Below are positions 46,441 through 57,736 of a stretch of 64,000 bases of DNA, in pieces. The position numbers and the translations under genes are program-made. A model generated the notes under the pieces. The model searched no databases. It saw only the letters and a program-made list of their open reading frames with translations, and was not told the DNA's origin. Each line of letters starts with the position of its first letter. Position 1 is the first letter of the stretch. Origin of the DNA: Nitrospira sp. (GTDB lineage: Bacteria; Nitrospirota; Nitrospiria; Nitrospirales; Nitrospiraceae); assembly GCA_030123625.1 (NCBI GenBank), contig CP126121.1, positions 4,566,179 to 4,630,178 on the forward strand. The letters run 5' to 3'.

Positions 46441-49400
46441 TGAACCTGTCTGAACCCTTCATTCGACGTCCCGTCGCCACGACCCTGCTGACCGTCGGCA
46501 TCACGCTTGTCGGTATCGTGGCTTTCCGGTTTCTTCCTGTCGCCGCACTGCCACAAGTCGAGTTTCCAACGATCAGCGTGGCGGCCAACCTACCAGGCGC
46601 CAGCCCGGAAACCATGGCGACGTCGGTGGCGGCTCCGCTCGAGCATCAATTCGCCCGTATCGCCGGCGTCACGGAGATGACCTCTTCGAGCTCGCTCGGC
46701 TCTTCCAGCATCACCTTGCAATTCGAACTGAGCCGCGACATCGATGGCGCGGCACGGGATGTTCAAGCCGCGATCATGGCAGCCACCGGAGATCTCCCGG
46801 CCAATCTCCCCACCAGACCCATCTATCGCAAGATCAATCCGGCCGACGCGCCGATTCTCCTTCTGTCCTTGACGTCAGACATCGTGAGCCGCGGCCGTAT
46901 GTACGATGTCGCCTCCAGCATCCTTCAGCAGAAATTATCGCAGATCGAAGGCGTGGGGCAGGTCTATGTGGGAGGAGGATCGTTGCCCGCAATCCGTGTG
47001 GATGTGAACCCCACGGCGTTGAACAAGTACGGGATCGGTTTAGGCGACGTAAGGCAGATGTTGAGCCGGACAAACGTGAATCGCCCGAAAGGCCAGCTCA
47101 GCGATGGGGCACGCACGTGGGAGATCAGGACGAACGATCAACTGCAAAGCGTCGAGGATTATCTCCCATTGATTGTGAGCTATCGGGACGGACGAGCCGT
47201 CCGCTTATCGGACATCGCGACCGTGGAGCATTCGGTCGAGGATCTCCGAACCATGGGTGTGGCGAACGGGACACCGGCAGTGCTCATCATTATCTACCGA
47301 CAGGCGGGAGCGAATATCATCGAAACTGTGGACCGAGTGAGGGCCCTGCTTCCGCAGCTGGAAGCATCCATTCCTGGGACCATGACCCTCTCGGTCATGG
47401 GCGACCGCACGCCGGTCATCCGCGCCTCTCTGCATGACGTCGAACGGACGCTGGCGATCTCGGTGCTCCTCGTGATCCTGGTGGTGTTCCTGTTTCTCCG
47501 GGACGTCCGTGCCACGCTCATACCCTGTGTCGCCGTGCCGGTATCGTTGATCAGTACGTTCGGCGTGATGTATCTGCTCGATTACAGTCTGGATAATCTG
47601 TCGTTGATGGCGCTGACGATCGCAACCGGCTTTGTCGTCGACGATGCGATCGTCGTGCTTGAAAACATCAGCCGGTATCGTGAGCACGGCATGGCACCGT
47701 TGGAAGCGGCTCTGCGCGGCGCGCGTGAAATTACGTTCACCGTTTTGTCAATGACGCTGTCGCTGGTCGCTGTCTTTCTGCCCATCCTCTTCATGGGCGG
47801 CATGATGGGCCGGCTCTTCCGGGAATTCGCCGTCACCTTGTCCGTAGCGATTCTAGTCTCGCTCGTGGTGTCCCTCACAACGACCCCTATGATATGCGCC
47901 AGAATGTTGATATCCCACGGGAGCCACGCACATGGAACGTGGTATCGGCTCGCCGATCGGTTCTTCGAAGGCATGCGCGGAGGATACGCTCGCAGCCTGT
48001 CCTGGGTGTTGTGCCATCCGCGCAGCATGCTCACGTTGACGCTCGCCACGATGGTGCTCAGCGTGTACCTGTACACCGTCGTTCCCAAAGGGTTTTTCCC
48101 GCAGCAGGACACCGGTCGCATGTTCGGGAACATTCAGGCGGCGCAGGACATTTCGTTCCAAGCCATGCGTCAGAAGCTCACCCAGGTCGTGGATATCATC
48201 AAGAGCGATCCGGCAGTAGAAACGGTGACGGGATTCAGCGGCGGCAGCGGTAACACGAATTCAGGCCGCATGTACATTGCGTTGAAACCGCTTCAGGAGC
48301 GACAGGTCAGCGTGGATCAAGTGATCGCGCGGTTGCGCCCCCAGCTGGCCCAGATGCCTGGCGCGCCGACAGTATTGCAAGCCATACAGGATTTGCGCAT
48401 CGGAGGCCGGGTGAGCAGCGCGCAGTACCAATACACCCTGCAAAGCGTGGATCTCGCCGAATTGAATACCTGGGCACCGAGAGTCGAACGGCAGTTGCGC
48501 CAGCTACCGGAAATTGCCGACATCAACAGCGACCAGCAAGACAAAGGAATCCAGTCGCTGGTCGTCTTCGACCGCAACACGGCCTCGCGGCTTGGACTGA
48601 GCCCACAGCTCATCGATGATACGCTCTACGATGCGTTCGGCCAGCGTCAGGTTTCCATTCTGTATACGCCTCTCAACCAGTATCACGTCGTGATGGAAGT
48701 TGCTCCGCAGTACTGGCAAGACCCCGCCACGCTCCATGAGATCTACGTGCGGGCGACGACGGGAGCGCAAGTGCCGCTGAGCGCGGTGGCGCACTATGAA
48801 TCGACGAATACGCTGATGCTGGTCAATCATCAGGGACAATTTCCCGGCGTCACGCTGTCCTTCAATATGCCCCCGGGAGTATCGCTTGGCGAGGCGGTAG
48901 AGGCCATCGAGAAGTCGATGCGGGAGATTGGACTGCCGGCCGGTATTCAAGGCAGTTTTCAGGGGACAGCCAGGGCGTTTCAAGCATCGGTTGAGAATCA
49001 GCCCTTGCTGATTCTTGCCGCGCTCCTGACGGTCTACATTGTGTTGGGCATTTTATACGAGAGCTATATCCATCCGCTGACGATCCTCTCCACGCTTCCG
49101 TCCGCCGGCGTTGGCGCCTTGCTCGCGCTGCTTCTCTTCAAGACGGAATTGAGCATGATTGCGCTCATCGGCATCATTCTGCTCATCGGCATCGTGAAAA
49201 AGAATGCCATTATGATGATCGATTTTGCTTTGGTTGCCGAGCGCAGAGGCGGCAAACGGTCGGAGGACGCCATCTATGAGGCCTGCTTGTTGCGCTTCCG
49301 GCCGATCATGATGACGACGATGGCGGCCCTGTTCGGCGCACTGCCACTGGCTCTGGGATCGGGAGTAGGATCGGAATTGCGCCAACCGCTCGGCATCGCC

Positions 49401-49526
49401 ATCGTAGGCGGCTTACTCGTGAGTCAGTTGCTGACCCTCTATACGACGCCCGTCGTATACCTGTATCTCGACCGTATGCGTCTTCGCTTTCTGCGGATGC
49501 CGTATCGCACGGTCGACGTCAGATAA
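46440..49526 (+). CDS. mdtC: MdtC-like RND permease
   Basis: 1028 residues. The ATG overlaps the mdtB stop by one base (TGATG). The N-terminal region matches Mdt[21 protein letters not shown], then [18 protein letters not shown] and [16 protein letters not shown]. The relay Asp pair is in [17 protein letters not shown], so both permeases of the pair look proton-competent. The last span region ([20 protein letters not shown]) is intact. It would assemble with the MdtB-like protein and the adaptor. The two permeases are recognisable paralogues, with highly similar C-terminal halves, for example around [20 protein letters not shown] in both. Confidence 0.95.
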   Translation: MNLSEPFIRRPVATTLLTVGITLVGIVAFRFLPVAALPQVEFPTISVAANLPGASPETMATSVAAPLEHQFARIAGVTEMTSSSSLGSSSITLQFELSRDIDGAARDVQAAIMAATGDLPANLPTRPIYRKINPADAPILLLSLTSDIVSRGRMYDVASSILQQKLSQIEGVGQVYVGGGSLPAIRVDVNPTALNKYGIGLGDVRQMLSRTNVNRPKGQLSDGARTWEIRTNDQLQSVEDYLPLIVSYRDGRAVRLSDIATVEHSVEDLRTMGVANGTPAVLIIIYRQAGANIIETVDRVRALLPQLEASIPGTMTLSVMGDRTPVIRASLHDVERTLAISVLLVILVVFLFLRDVRATLIPCVAVPVSLISTFGVMYLLDYSLDNLSLMALTIATGFVVDDAIVVLENISRYREHGMAPLEAALRGAREITFTVLSMTLSLVAVFLPILFMGGMMGRLFREFAVTLSVAILVSLVVSLTTTPMICARMLISHGSHAHGTWYRLADRFFEGMRGGYARSLSWVLCHPRSMLTLTLATMVLSVYLYTVVPKGFFPQQDTGRMFGNIQAAQDISFQAMRQKLTQVVDIIKSDPAVETVTGFSGGSGNTNSGRMYIALKPLQERQVSVDQVIARLRPQLAQMPGAPTVLQAIQDLRIGGRVSSAQYQYTLQSVDLAELNTWAPRVERQLRQLPEIADINSDQQDKGIQSLVVFDRNTASRLGLSPQLIDDTLYDAFGQRQVSILYTPLNQYHVVMEVAPQYWQDPATLHEIYVRATTGAQVPLSAVAHYESTNTLMLVNHQGQFPGVTLSFNMPPGVSLGEAVEAIEKSMREIGLPAGIQGSFQGTARAFQASVENQPLLILAALLTVYIVLGILYESYIHPLTILSTLPSAGVGALLALLLFKTELSMIALIGIILLIGIVKKNAIMMIDFALVAERRGGKRSEDAIYEACLLRFRPIMMTTMAALFGALPLALGSGVGSELRQPLGIAIVGGLLVSQLLTLYTTPVVYLYLDRMRLRFLRMPYRTVDVR

Positions 49527-49661
49527 CTCCATCAATAACACAGACTCTGTTGTGCTCGGCATCGCAACAAAGGACTTGCCGGCTCGCTTTGACGCCAATC
49601 TAAGTTTCCATAGGGGCTTGAGTTGACCCTCTCCGTTCATGGATGATACCGTCAAAAAATT

Positions 49662-52600
49662 ATGAGTGCTTCTCAGACTGACCGCCGTCCCAATCGTCTT
49701 GTCCATGAAACCAGCCCGTATTTGTTGCAACACGCTTACAACCCCGTAGACTGGTACCCTTGGGGACCGGAAGCCTTGCAGGTGGCCCAAGAAAAGAATC
49801 GGCCCATCCTGCTTTCGATCGGCTATTCCGCCTGCCACTGGTGCCATGTCATGGAACGCGAGTCTTTTGAAAACGAGGCGATTGCGGAGCTCATGAATCG
49901 GTGGTTTATCTGTATTAAGGTGGATCGGGAGGAACGACCCGATCTCGATGAGATCTATATGGCCGCCACCGTCACGATGAATCAGGGTCAGGGCGGTTGG
50001 CCGATGACGGTGTTCCTGACGCCCGCGCAAGAGCCGTTTTTCGCAGGCACGTATTTTCCTCCTGAAGACCGATGGGGTCGACCCGGCTTCGGCACCGTCT
50101 TGAAGAAGATTGCGGACTATTGGGATACACGTCCATCGGAAGTCCGGGAGCAAGCCAAAGAGCTGACGGCCCGGTTACAAGGCTTGAAACAGCTCCCCTC
50201 CCCTGTGTCCATCAGCGAAGCGGTGCTTGAAGAAGCGGTTATTCAGTTCAAGGACGATTTCGACGAAACCCACGGTGGATTCGGAACAGCGCCCAAGTTT
50301 CCCCCGGCCATGGGATTATCCTTCTTACTCCGGAGCCACCGACGCTCGGGAAATCCCCACGCACTCACGATGGTGACCAAGACCCTCGACATGATGGCCG
50401 CCGGAGGAATCTACGACCACATCGGTGGTGGTTTTGCCCGCTATTCGACCGATGCGCGGTGGCTGGTGCCGCATTTCGAAAAAATGCTGTATGACAACGC
50501 GCTCTTGGCCCGCGTGTATGTCGAGGCCTATCAAGTCACCCGAAACCCTCTCTATCGACAGGTGGCCACCGAGGTGCTCGACTATGTGCGCCGGGAAATG
50601 ACCGGACCGGAAGGCGGATTCTACTCCTCGACGGATGCCGACTCTGAAGGTGTCGAAGGAAAGTTCTTTGTGTGGACTCCGACCGAAGTGCGGAACGTTC
50701 TCAAACATGATGAGGAGGCGCGGCGTTTCTGCGCCCTGTACGACATCACGGAGTCAGGCAATTGGGAACACACGAGCATCCCCAATCGGCTGCGCCCGAT
50801 CGAAGAAGTGGCCAAGCGACTAAATCTGACCACGGACGAATTGATGGGGATCGCATTTCGTGCGAAGCCTCTGTTGTACGAAGCGCGCCGACATCGCGTC
50901 CATCCCGGACTGGATGACAAGGTGATCACGGCATGGAACGGCATGATGCTGTCGGCCATGGCCGAGGCGGCCCGCGTGTTCGGAAATGCCGACTACCTTG
51001 ACAGCGCTCAACGGACAGCCGATTTTTTGCTACGCAGCCATGCCAAGCCGGACGGCCGATTACTGCGCACATCACGCGGCGATCGCGCCCATCTCGATGC
51101 CTATCTTGAAGACTATGCGTACCTGACCGAAGGACTGGTAGATCTCTATGAGGCCGGTTCCCGTGAATCGTACCTCCACGCGGCCGCGCGGCTGGCGGAG
51201 TATCTGATCAGCGACTTTATGGATCAGGAACAGGGCGGGTTTTTCACCACCGCAACGCACCATGAATCTCTCATTCTCCGACACCGGGAAGGCATGGATG
51301 GAGCTATTCCCAGCGCCAACGCTGTGGCCGCTTCAGCGCTTGCCCGACTGTCTTTCCACTTTGATCGTGAAGATTGGCGCCGCGCCGCGATCGCGGCCAT
51401 ACGCGCCTACGGTCGGCAAATAACCCGTTTCCCACGCGCGTTCGCCAAGAGTCTGGCCGTGGTCGATTTTCTCACGGAAGGACCGGTGGAACTGGCCATC
51501 GTGGGCGATGAGACGCAGGACGACCTTCACGTTCTTCGTGAAGCGGTGGCGCGCTGCTACCTTCCCAATCGCATCATCGCGACGGGTTCTCCCGAGCAAC
51601 CATCTTCTCTTCCACTCTTACAGAACAGACCGGTCGTTTCCGGTCAGGCGACTCTGTACATTTGTCGGAATTACACCTGTCAGCAACCGATCACCGATCC
51701 TCGTTCCGTCGAAGAGGCGTTGCAGGCCGACCGGAGGGCATCGACGGATCGTGGAGCCGAACCAAAGCTGTTGCGAGGCGCCAGTCTCTCGGGAAGCGCC
51801 ACGGTCCAGGGTACGGCGGCCTATGCGTCTCGAGTGATGGCACGAGACGGCGAGGCAGGATCGGCAAACGGCTTCACCGTGCTCGGCGCGACAGGCTTGA
51901 CCACGACCAGGTTAGGATTCGGAACATATCGCGTCGATACACAGAATGCTGAATACCGCGACGCGTTGAAAAAGGCATTGCGGGAGTCTTGCAATCTCAT
52001 CGACACCTCGACGAACTACACCGACGGCGACAGCGAACGGTTGGTGGGATCCGTGCTGGCCGAACTCGTGGCCTCCGGTGAGGTTCGACGCGATGAGATC
52101 ATCGTGGTCTCCAAAATCGGGTATATCCAAGGGCAGAATCTCAAGCTTGCCGAAGCCAAAGAACAATCCGGCCGCCCTTATCCTGAACTGGTGAAGTACG
52201 GGGACGGTATGTGGCATTGCATGCATCCGGAATTTTTGGGGGACCAACTGACTCTGTCTTTGGATCGCCTAGGACTTGCCACGCTCGATATCTGCCTTCT
52301 GCACAATCCGGAATATTTCCTGTTGGAGGCGGCACATCGCGGAGGAGGAGTCCTGGAGAACGTTCGAGACGACTTCTATGCCCGGCTTGAACGGGCGTTC
52401 GTCTACTTCGAAACCCAGGTCTCGGCAGGGCGACTTCGATATTACGGCGTGTCGTCCAACACCATCACCTCTGCAGCCGATGACCCGGACGCGACGTCGC
52501 TCGCGAGGATGCTGCGAGCCGCCCAGGCCGCGGCCCGATCCGCCGGTGTGTCCGCCGATCATTTTCGGGTGCTTCAATGCCCGATGAATTTCTTCGAGTC

Positions 52601-53342
52601 CGGAGCCGCCGTGACTGTCAATACCGGAGAGTCCAACCGGCAGACCGTCCTCGAGTATGCACGAGAGAACAACATCGCAATCTTGGTGAATCGACCATTG
52701 AATGCCATGGTGGCTTCGAACAGAATGTTGCGGCTTGCAGATCTCCCGCTCGAAGACCCGCCCATCGATATCGATCACTATCTGAGCAAGGTGGGCGCTC
52801 TCGAACAGGAATACAGAACATCCCTCGCGCCGAATATCCCCCCGTCCGAAACAGGGACGACATCGGATGCATACTTCAATTGGTCTGCGGAACTGCGCCG
52901 TATTCGTCAGCAGATTCAAGGGCTCGAACATTGGGAACACCTTGAGCACCGGATGATCGCTCCGCACATCAATCAAGTCTTACAGTTGCTCACACACCAG
53001 CTTTCCGGAGACGTGGCCGAACAATGGGAACGCTGGCGCCAACGTTACATTCCGGAGCTGCTGACTCTGCTGCGGGGGTTCCGTCGCGAAGCAATCCTAA
53101 AGAGCCGCGTCCAGACCGAACGGGTTACGCGAACGATCGACCCTCTCCTACCGACATCACACCGCGCCGCTTCACTGTCACAAAAAATGTTGTGGCTCCT
53201 CACGAGCACGCCCGGAGTCACCTGTGTCTTGAACGGCATGCGGACGCCGAAATACGTTGAGGATTCGCTGGCGATCCTAAAATGGGAACCGATCGCCGAT
53301 CCGCGGCCCATCTATGAAGAGGCGACGAGGCTTCCTCGATAA
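49662..53342 (+). CDS. DUF255 thioredoxin-like/six-hairpin protein fused to an aldo-keto reductase
   Basis: 1226 residues in one uninterrupted frame, nearly twice the usual length. The N-terminal part (about 1-720) is a YyaL/SSP411-type protein: a thioredoxin-like domain with Cys58 and Cys61 in [15 protein letters not shown], then [11 protein letters not shown] and [15 protein letters not shown], followed by an alpha/alpha-barrel ([35 protein letters not shown]). The C-terminal part (about 737-1226) is an aldo-keto reductase starting [19 protein letters not shown]. Its tetrad appears complete: Asp781 and Tyr786 in LIDTSTNY, Lys818 in VVSKIG and His881 in CLLHNPE. A longer helical insertion follows. 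No signal peptide, so cytoplasmic. Neither half's substrate is known. Confidence 0.9.
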   Translation: MSASQTDRRPNRLVHETSPYLLQHAYNPVDWYPWGPEALQVAQEKNRPILLSIGYSACHWCHVMERESFENEAIAELMNRWFICIKVDREERPDLDEIYMAATVTMNQGQGGWPMTVFLTPAQEPFFAGTYFPPEDRWGRPGFGTVLKKIADYWDTRPSEVREQAKELTARLQGLKQLPSPVSISEAVLEEAVIQFKDDFDETHGGFGTAPKFPPAMGLSFLLRSHRRSGNPHALTMVTKTLDMMAAGGIYDHIGGGFARYSTDARWLVPHFEKMLYDNALLARVYVEAYQVTRNPLYRQVATEVLDYVRREMTGPEGGFYSSTDADSEGVEGKFFVWTPTEVRNVLKHDEEARRFCALYDITESGNWEHTSIPNRLRPIEEVAKRLNLTTDELMGIAFRAKPLLYEARRHRVHPGLDDKVITAWNGMMLSAMAEAARVFGNADYLDSAQRTADFLLRSHAKPDGRLLRTSRGDRAHLDAYLEDYAYLTEGLVDLYEAGSRESYLHAAARLAEYLISDFMDQEQGGFFTTATHHESLILRHREGMDGAIPSANAVAASALARLSFHFDREDWRRAAIAAIRAYGRQITRFPRAFAKSLAVVDFLTEGPVELAIVGDETQDDLHVLREAVARCYLPNRIIATGSPEQPSSLPLLQNRPVVSGQATLYICRNYTCQQPITDPRSVEEALQADRRASTDRGAEPKLLRGASLSGSATVQGTAAYASRVMARDGEAGSANGFTVLGATGLTTTRLGFGTYRVDTQNAEYRDALKKALRESCNLIDTSTNYTDGDSERLVGSVLAELVASGEVRRDEIIVVSKIGYIQGQNLKLAEAKEQSGRPYPELVKYGDGMWHCMHPEFLGDQLTLSLDRLGLATLDICLLHNPEYFLLEAAHRGGGVLENVRDDFYARLERAFVYFETQVSAGRLRYYGVSSNTITSAADDPDATSLARMLRAAQAAARSAGVSADHFRVLQCPMNFFESGAAVTVNTGESNRQTVLEYARENNIAILVNRPLNAMVASNRMLRLADLPLEDPPIDIDHYLSKVGALEQEYRTSLAPNIPPSETGTTSDAYFNWSAELRRIRQQIQGLEHWEHLEHRMIAPHINQVLQLLTHQLSGDVAEQWERWRQRYIPELLTLLRGFRREAILKSRVQTERVTRTIDPLLPTSHRAASLSQKMLWLLTSTPGVTCVLNGMRTPKYVEDSLAILKWEPIADPRPIYEEATRLPR

Positions 53343-53375
53343 CGATCAACTCATCCTTCACTCGGAGGAGGCTCT

Positions 53376-53939
53376 ATGAGACAGGTGCGCGGTGCCATGG
53401 CGTCGAGCATGTTCGTCGTCGCCATACTCCTCGTACAGGGTTGCGCGGTAAAATGGTGGTGGGGATCGGAATCAGGCCAAGAAGGGCCGGGGCAAGTGGA
53501 ACTGATCACGGAACCCGCGATCAAAGACATTCCTCCTGATGATGAACTACTGACCGACTCGCGAACAAGTCCCGCCATGCGATCCGAGCTCTTGTCTCGA
53601 AACGCCGGCGGCCCGACGCTGGGCGACGTCTTGTTTGATTTTGATCGGGATACCATCCGAGCTGACGCGATGCGCGTCTTAGAGGCTGATGCCAAGCAAT
53701 TGCAACGCGACGAGGTGGCACTTCTTCTCCTCGAAGGGCGCGGCGATGAATTCGGCACATCGGCGTACAATCTGGTGCTGGGAGAGCGTCGAGCCAGGAA
53801 TGTGAAATCCTACCTTCTGGAACTTGGTCTCTCCCTAGATGTCCGGACAACCAGTTACGGGAAAGATCGCCCGCTGTGTTTGGAGCATTCCGGCGAGTGC
53901 AGACAACGAAACCGGAGCGTCCATTTCGTCGTCGAATAA
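53376..53939 (+). CDS. OmpA/Pal-like peptidoglycan-associated lipoprotein
   Basis: 187 residues. A signal peptide ends in the lipobox LLVQGC, with Cys23 acylated. A linker follows, then an OmpA-family domain from about residue 80: GDVLFDFDRDTIRADAMRVL, then GRGDEFGTSAYNLVLGERRA and SYGKDRPLCLEHSGECRQRN. The Asp and Arg positions that hold diaminopimelate in Pal are in the conserved GRGDEFGT and LGERRA segments. Two Cys in the last loop may form a disulfide. It would anchor the outer membrane to peptidoglycan. No tolB or other tol genes are next to it, so it may be an accessory Pal rather than the main one. Confidence 0.88.
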   Translation: MRQVRGAMASSMFVVAILLVQGCAVKWWWGSESGQEGPGQVELITEPAIKDIPPDDELLTDSRTSPAMRSELLSRNAGGPTLGDVLFDFDRDTIRADAMRVLEADAKQLQRDEVALLLLEGRGDEFGTSAYNLVLGERRARNVKSYLLELGLSLDVRTTSYGKDRPLCLEHSGECRQRNRSVHFVVE

Positions 53940-54067
53940 TATCCGGTTCTACTCCGCTCCGCTCCACCGCAGTCGGACACATGTACCATACAATTTACGC
54001 TCTGATTGTTGACAGGCGGCCCGTCTTTCATTAATGTCCATCGATTTTCCACACGTAGGGAACTTCT

Positions 54068-55621
54068 GTGTCTAAGCTCGCCGTGATCGATATCGGGACG
54101 AACTCCATTCATATGGTACTGGCTGAGATTCTCCAGGATGCCGGTTTCAAAATACTCGACCGTTTTAAGGACATGACGCGTCTGGGCAACGGTGTATTTT
54201 CAACCAGACGGCTCTCGGAGGAGACCATGACCCGTGCGCTGGAAGTCCTCAAGACGCTGGTCACGCTCGCCCGCAACAAAGGATTCGAACGTATCATCGC
54301 CGTCGCGACCAGCGCCGTGCGTGAAGCTCAAAACGGCGGCGACTTCGTGGCCTTGATCATGGAGCAAACAGGACTGAGGGTGCGGGTCATCAGCGGGACG
54401 GAGGAAGCTCGGCTGATCTTCCTGGGCGTCAAACACAGTATCGCCCTCCCGGACGGACCGACGCTCGTCGTCGACATCGGGGGCGGCTCCGTAGAGTTGA
54501 TCGCAGGGAACCGAGAAGGTCTGATCCACGGCAAGAGTCTCAAACTCGGAGCGATTCGTTTGGCTGAGCAATTCCTTCCCAAAGCTCCACCGTCTGAGTC
54601 GATGCTGCATGCCTTGAACGATGCCGTACTTACTCATCTGCGCGACGCGCTCGGATCATTCAAGATGAAGAAGTTTCATTCATTGGTCGCCACCTCCGGG
54701 ATGGCAGGGAACATCGGTGAAGTGGTCCATCTTCGTCAAACCGGACGACCATTGCCGCAGCATAATCTGGCGACCGTCTCATTAAAGGATCTCCGTTGCC
54801 TCGAAACGGAATTGGCTCGGTCATCAGTGAAGGCCCGTTTGACGATTCCCGGTCTAGACCCAAAGCGTGTCGATACGCTGTTGCCGACTGCCGTGATTCT
54901 CCGCAGGCTTTTGGAACTGTCCGATCTCAGCGAGATCACGCTCTGCGACAAAGCTATTCGTGAGGGTGTCATCTACGATTTTATCGTGCGGCACCGAGAA
55001 GGGCTCAAAGCCGAAAATGATATTCCCGACGTTCGCCGTCGCAACGTGATCGGCCTTGCCCGACGCTGCCAGGCGCCGGAGGTTCATTCACTGCATGTGG
55101 CCGACTTGGCACTGAGTCTGTTCGATCAAACCAAGAGAGAACATCGCTTGGGACAGCAGGAGCGTACCTGGCTGGAGTACGCGGCCATTCTGCACGATGT
55201 CGGCTATCTCATCAACCCAAGACAACATCACAAACACACGTACTACCTCATCAAACATAGCGACTTGGGTGGATTGGCGTCTGAGGAAATCGATGTGATC
55301 GCCAACATCGCCCGTTACCACCGGCGGGCTTTGCCGTCGCTGAAGCATGAAGCCTTCGACTGTCTGACACCGCGCTTGCAACGTGTGGTCAGGATCCTTG
55401 CTTCGTTGCTGCGGCTGGCCGACGGGCTCGATCGGACCCATTTCTCACTGGTTCGTGCCGTACACGTCAAGTTTGGGAAACAGATTGCGATCAAAGTGCA
55501 TCTGACGGGAGACGCTGAGATGGAGTTATGGGCCGCAAAAAGCAGAGCCGACCTGTTCGAACAGGTCTTCCATCGACCTGTCCTGTTCTCGGGCATGCTG
55601 CCGGAAACCGAGCCATCATGA
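54068..55621 (+). CDS. Ppx/GppA-family phosphatase with C-terminal HD domain
   Basis: 517 residues, the length of full Ppx/GppA enzymes. The actin-like ASKHA fold shows AVIDIGTNSIHMVLAEI near the start, ATSAVREAQNGGDFV, and the phosphate-binding VVDIGGGSVELIAGN. The C-terminal half has an HD-type helical domain with HSLHVADLALSLFDQ and ILHDVGYLINPRQHHKHTYY. It would hydrolyse polyphosphate and/or pppGpp in the cytoplasm. The start is a TTG-free GTG/ATG choice; I use GTG at 54068, shortly after AGGGAACTTCT. The next gene starts inside its stop codon (ATGA), so its product is coupled to a thymidylate-kinase-like protein. Confidence 0.93.
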   Translation: MSKLAVIDIGTNSIHMVLAEILQDAGFKILDRFKDMTRLGNGVFSTRRLSEETMTRALEVLKTLVTLARNKGFERIIAVATSAVREAQNGGDFVALIMEQTGLRVRVISGTEEARLIFLGVKHSIALPDGPTLVVDIGGGSVELIAGNREGLIHGKSLKLGAIRLAEQFLPKAPPSESMLHALNDAVLTHLRDALGSFKMKKFHSLVATSGMAGNIGEVVHLRQTGRPLPQHNLATVSLKDLRCLETELARSSVKARLTIPGLDPKRVDTLLPTAVILRRLLELSDLSEITLCDKAIREGVIYDFIVRHREGLKAENDIPDVRRRNVIGLARRCQAPEVHSLHVADLALSLFDQTKREHRLGQQERTWLEYAAILHDVGYLINPRQHHKHTYYLIKHSDLGGLASEEIDVIANIARYHRRALPSLKHEAFDCLTPRLQRVVRILASLLRLADGLDRTHFSLVRAVHVKFGKQIAIKVHLTGDAEMELWAAKSRADLFEQVFHRPVLFSGMLPETEPS

Positions 55622-56367
55622 CCGAGCCCCACCTACTCAAGGCAGCTCCTCACCCTCATCCCGGGAAACTGATCATCGTCGAAGGTATTGATGGGTCAGG
55701 CAAAAGCACTCAACTACAACTGTTGCATAAATGGCTGGAGTCCAAAGGCCACAAGGTATTCTTTACCGAATGGAATTCATCGGAGCTCGTGAAAGAAACC
55801 ACGAAACGAGGAAAAAAATCGAAGAGTCTCACACCCACGACGTTCAGTTTGTTGCATGCCACGGACTTTGCCAGCCGGCTCTATCATCAGATCCTCCCGC
55901 CTCTGAAGGCGGGCATGCTTGTCCTAGCCGATCGATATATGTATACGGCCTTTGCGCGAGACGTGGTACGCGGCGTGGCGAACGAGTGGGTCCGCAAACT
56001 CTACGCGTTTGCGATCAAGCCTGATATGGCGTTTTATTTCAAAGTCCCGATCGAAGTCGCCATCTCTCGGCTCTCGCGAGGGACTCGCGGCCACTTCAAA
56101 TACTATGAAGCCGGCATGGACATGGATCTGAGCCCGGACATCACCGAAAGTTTCCGACTCTTTCAATCACGGATTCTTGCTGAGTACGACAAGATCGTCG
56201 ATGAATGTGGGCTGTTGACGATGGATGCGACCCAAGACATCGAGACGCAACAGGAACAGATGCGGGCGCTGGTGGAAGAAGCGCTCCGTGGCTATAAACC
56301 CAGACGAGGCACCTATGGCCGACGCACGCTTTTTTGGCGACGGTTTGAAATACCTAGATCCGAGTGA
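55618..56367 (+). CDS. Thymidylate-kinase-like P-loop protein, intact copy
   Basis: 249 residues, ATG overlapping the Ppx/GppA stop by four bases. It has a full P-loop (EGIDGSGKST, Lys29), a DRY-like segment LADRYMYTAFARDV where canonical enzymes have DRYxxS, and a lid-like RGTRGHFKYYEAGMDMDLS. The N-terminal extension before the P-loop and the KYYEAGMDM lid distinguish it from housekeeping Tmk. Placement with a Ppx/GppA enzyme suggests a role in nucleotide or polyphosphate metabolism rather than dTMP supply, though this is inference. A paralogue follows, overlapping by 53 bases. Confidence 0.88.
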   Translation: MTEPHLLKAAPHPHPGKLIIVEGIDGSGKSTQLQLLHKWLESKGHKVFFTEWNSSELVKETTKRGKKSKSLTPTTFSLLHATDFASRLYHQILPPLKAGMLVLADRYMYTAFARDVVRGVANEWVRKLYAFAIKPDMAFYFKVPIEVAISRLSRGTRGHFKYYEAGMDMDLSPDITESFRLFQSRILAEYDKIVDECGLLTMDATQDIETQQEQMRALVEEALRGYKPRRGTYGRRTLFWRRFEIPRSE

Positions 56368-57037
56368 GCTGAAAGGCAAGTTGATCGCCATCGAAGGAAC
56401 CGACGGAGTCGGCCGATCGACCCACATCGAGATGCTGCAAGAGTGGCTGGAGGTCCAGGGGTACGGAGTGATGACGACCGGATGGACCCGTTCCAATCTG
56501 ATGTCCAAGACTATCGAAATGGCGAAGGCCGGCAATATCGTCGATCGCTGGTCGCTCAGTCTGCTCTATGCGACGGATTTCGCCGATCGCCTCGAGCATC
56601 AGATCATTCCGGCTCTCCGATCCGGATTCGTCGTCTTGACGGATCGTTATATCTACACGGCATTCGCGCGCGACTTTGTGCGGAGCGCCGACCGAACATG
56701 GATCCGTGACGTGTTCGGGTTTGCATTGATTCCCGACTTGGTCTGCTACCTTCGAATCGATGTTGAAACTCTGGCACTTCGAGTCATCGAGACCACCGGC
56801 ATGAATTACTGGGAATCCGGCATGGATCTCCGTCTTGGAGGCGATCTCTATGATAGTTTCAAAAAATACCAATCGCTGTTGATCGAAGAATTCGACAAGA
56901 TGGCGATTGAATTTCGCTTCAATGTCGTCGACGCGAGAAAGTCGCCCGAAGAGATCCAGAATGAACTCCGAGGATATATTCTCCCGGTACTCCAGAACCA
57001 CAAAGCTACGGTCAATACTGAACCGGCGCCCTCTTAA
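56315..57037 (+). CDS. Thymidylate-kinase-like protein with Arg in place of the P-loop Lys
   Basis: 240 residues from the ATG at 56315, inside the end of the preceding paralogue; an earlier in-frame ATG is deeper in that gene. The P-loop reads EGTDGVGRSTH, with Arg34 where Lys is required for ATP phosphate transfer. The DRY-like segment (LTDRYIYTAFARDF) and the lid (NYWESGMDLRLG) resemble the first copy closely. A catalytic defect or a non-enzymatic partner role is likely. The C-terminus overlaps the convergent sixA by four bases. Confidence 0.85.
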   Translation: MADARFFGDGLKYLDPSELKGKLIAIEGTDGVGRSTHIEMLQEWLEVQGYGVMTTGWTRSNLMSKTIEMAKAGNIVDRWSLSLLYATDFADRLEHQIIPALRSGFVVLTDRYIYTAFARDFVRSADRTWIRDVFGFALIPDLVCYLRIDVETLALRVIETTGMNYWESGMDLRLGGDLYDSFKKYQSLLIEEFDKMAIEFRFNVVDARKSPEEIQNELRGYILPVLQNHKATVNTEPAPS

Positions 57038-57567
57038 GATTGTTCAGCCCGTTTCTTGCCGCACGCCCGCTTGCCCATGGTTCGCAGCTGCCTCGGCTGC
57101 AGCCACCAGCACAATCGCCCCTCGCCCTGATTGATAATGCCCTCTGATTCAACGAGCGCAGCCCCGGCCTTCTTAAGTGGAAAGTTGGGAAGGGCTTGTC
57201 CACAGAGCAACAGGCTTACCGCTTCACCAAGCTGAGGCTCATGTCCCACACAGACCACCACCGCGTCCGACGGGAGTGCGCGGAACAATCCAATCAGCCG
57301 CTCAGGCTTGGCTCCGACAACTAATTCTTCCCGTATTTCAATCTTCAGAGTTGGACAGACGACCGCGCGTAGCAGCCTCGCCGTATCGTAGGCCCGCACG
57401 AAGGGACTCGTGAATAAATGGGTCGGCTTACAGTCGAGTGCTGCCAACCCTTCGGCAGCCTGCCGAACACGTCTTTTCCCCTTCTCCGTGAGAGGGCGAT
57501 TCTCCTCCGTTCCATCCCATTCATCAGGCTCTACAGCAATCCCGTGACGAACCAGAATACAGTTCAT
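57034..57567 (-). CDS. sixA: SixA-type phosphohistidine phosphatase
   Basis: 177 residues from the ATG at 57567, with GAGAGAGG upstream. It is a small histidine phosphatase: the catalytic RHG motif lies in MNCILVRHGIAV (His8), and later VVCVGHEPQLGEAVSLLL provides the second catalytic His. SixA removes phosphate from histidines of phosphotransfer proteins; other small RHG enzymes act on nucleotides or sugars, so the target is not certain. The C-terminal tail (GKRACGKKRAEQS) is basic. It converges tail-to-tail with the second thymidylate-kinase-like gene, overlapping by four bases. Confidence 0.88.
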   Translation of the reverse strand: MNCILVRHGIAVEPDEWDGTEENRPLTEKGKRRVRQAAEGLAALDCKPTHLFTSPFVRAYDTARLLRAVVCPTLKIEIREELVVGAKPERLIGLFRALPSDAVVVCVGHEPQLGEAVSLLLCGQALPNFPLKKAGAALVESEGIINQGEGRLCWWLQPRQLRTMGKRACGKKRAEQS

Positions 57568-57736
57568 AACCACCTCTCTCCACACTGAGGCACGAGCCTA
57601 CCACAGAGAGCCGTGGCTCACTTCGGGGGTCAGCCAAGTCCTTCATGGGATCCGGCAGATGCTTGTGTACTCCTCGCAACTATCGGAGGCTTAGAACATC
57701 AGTGAAAAGTGGAAATGCGGGGACAGTCAGGACTCT

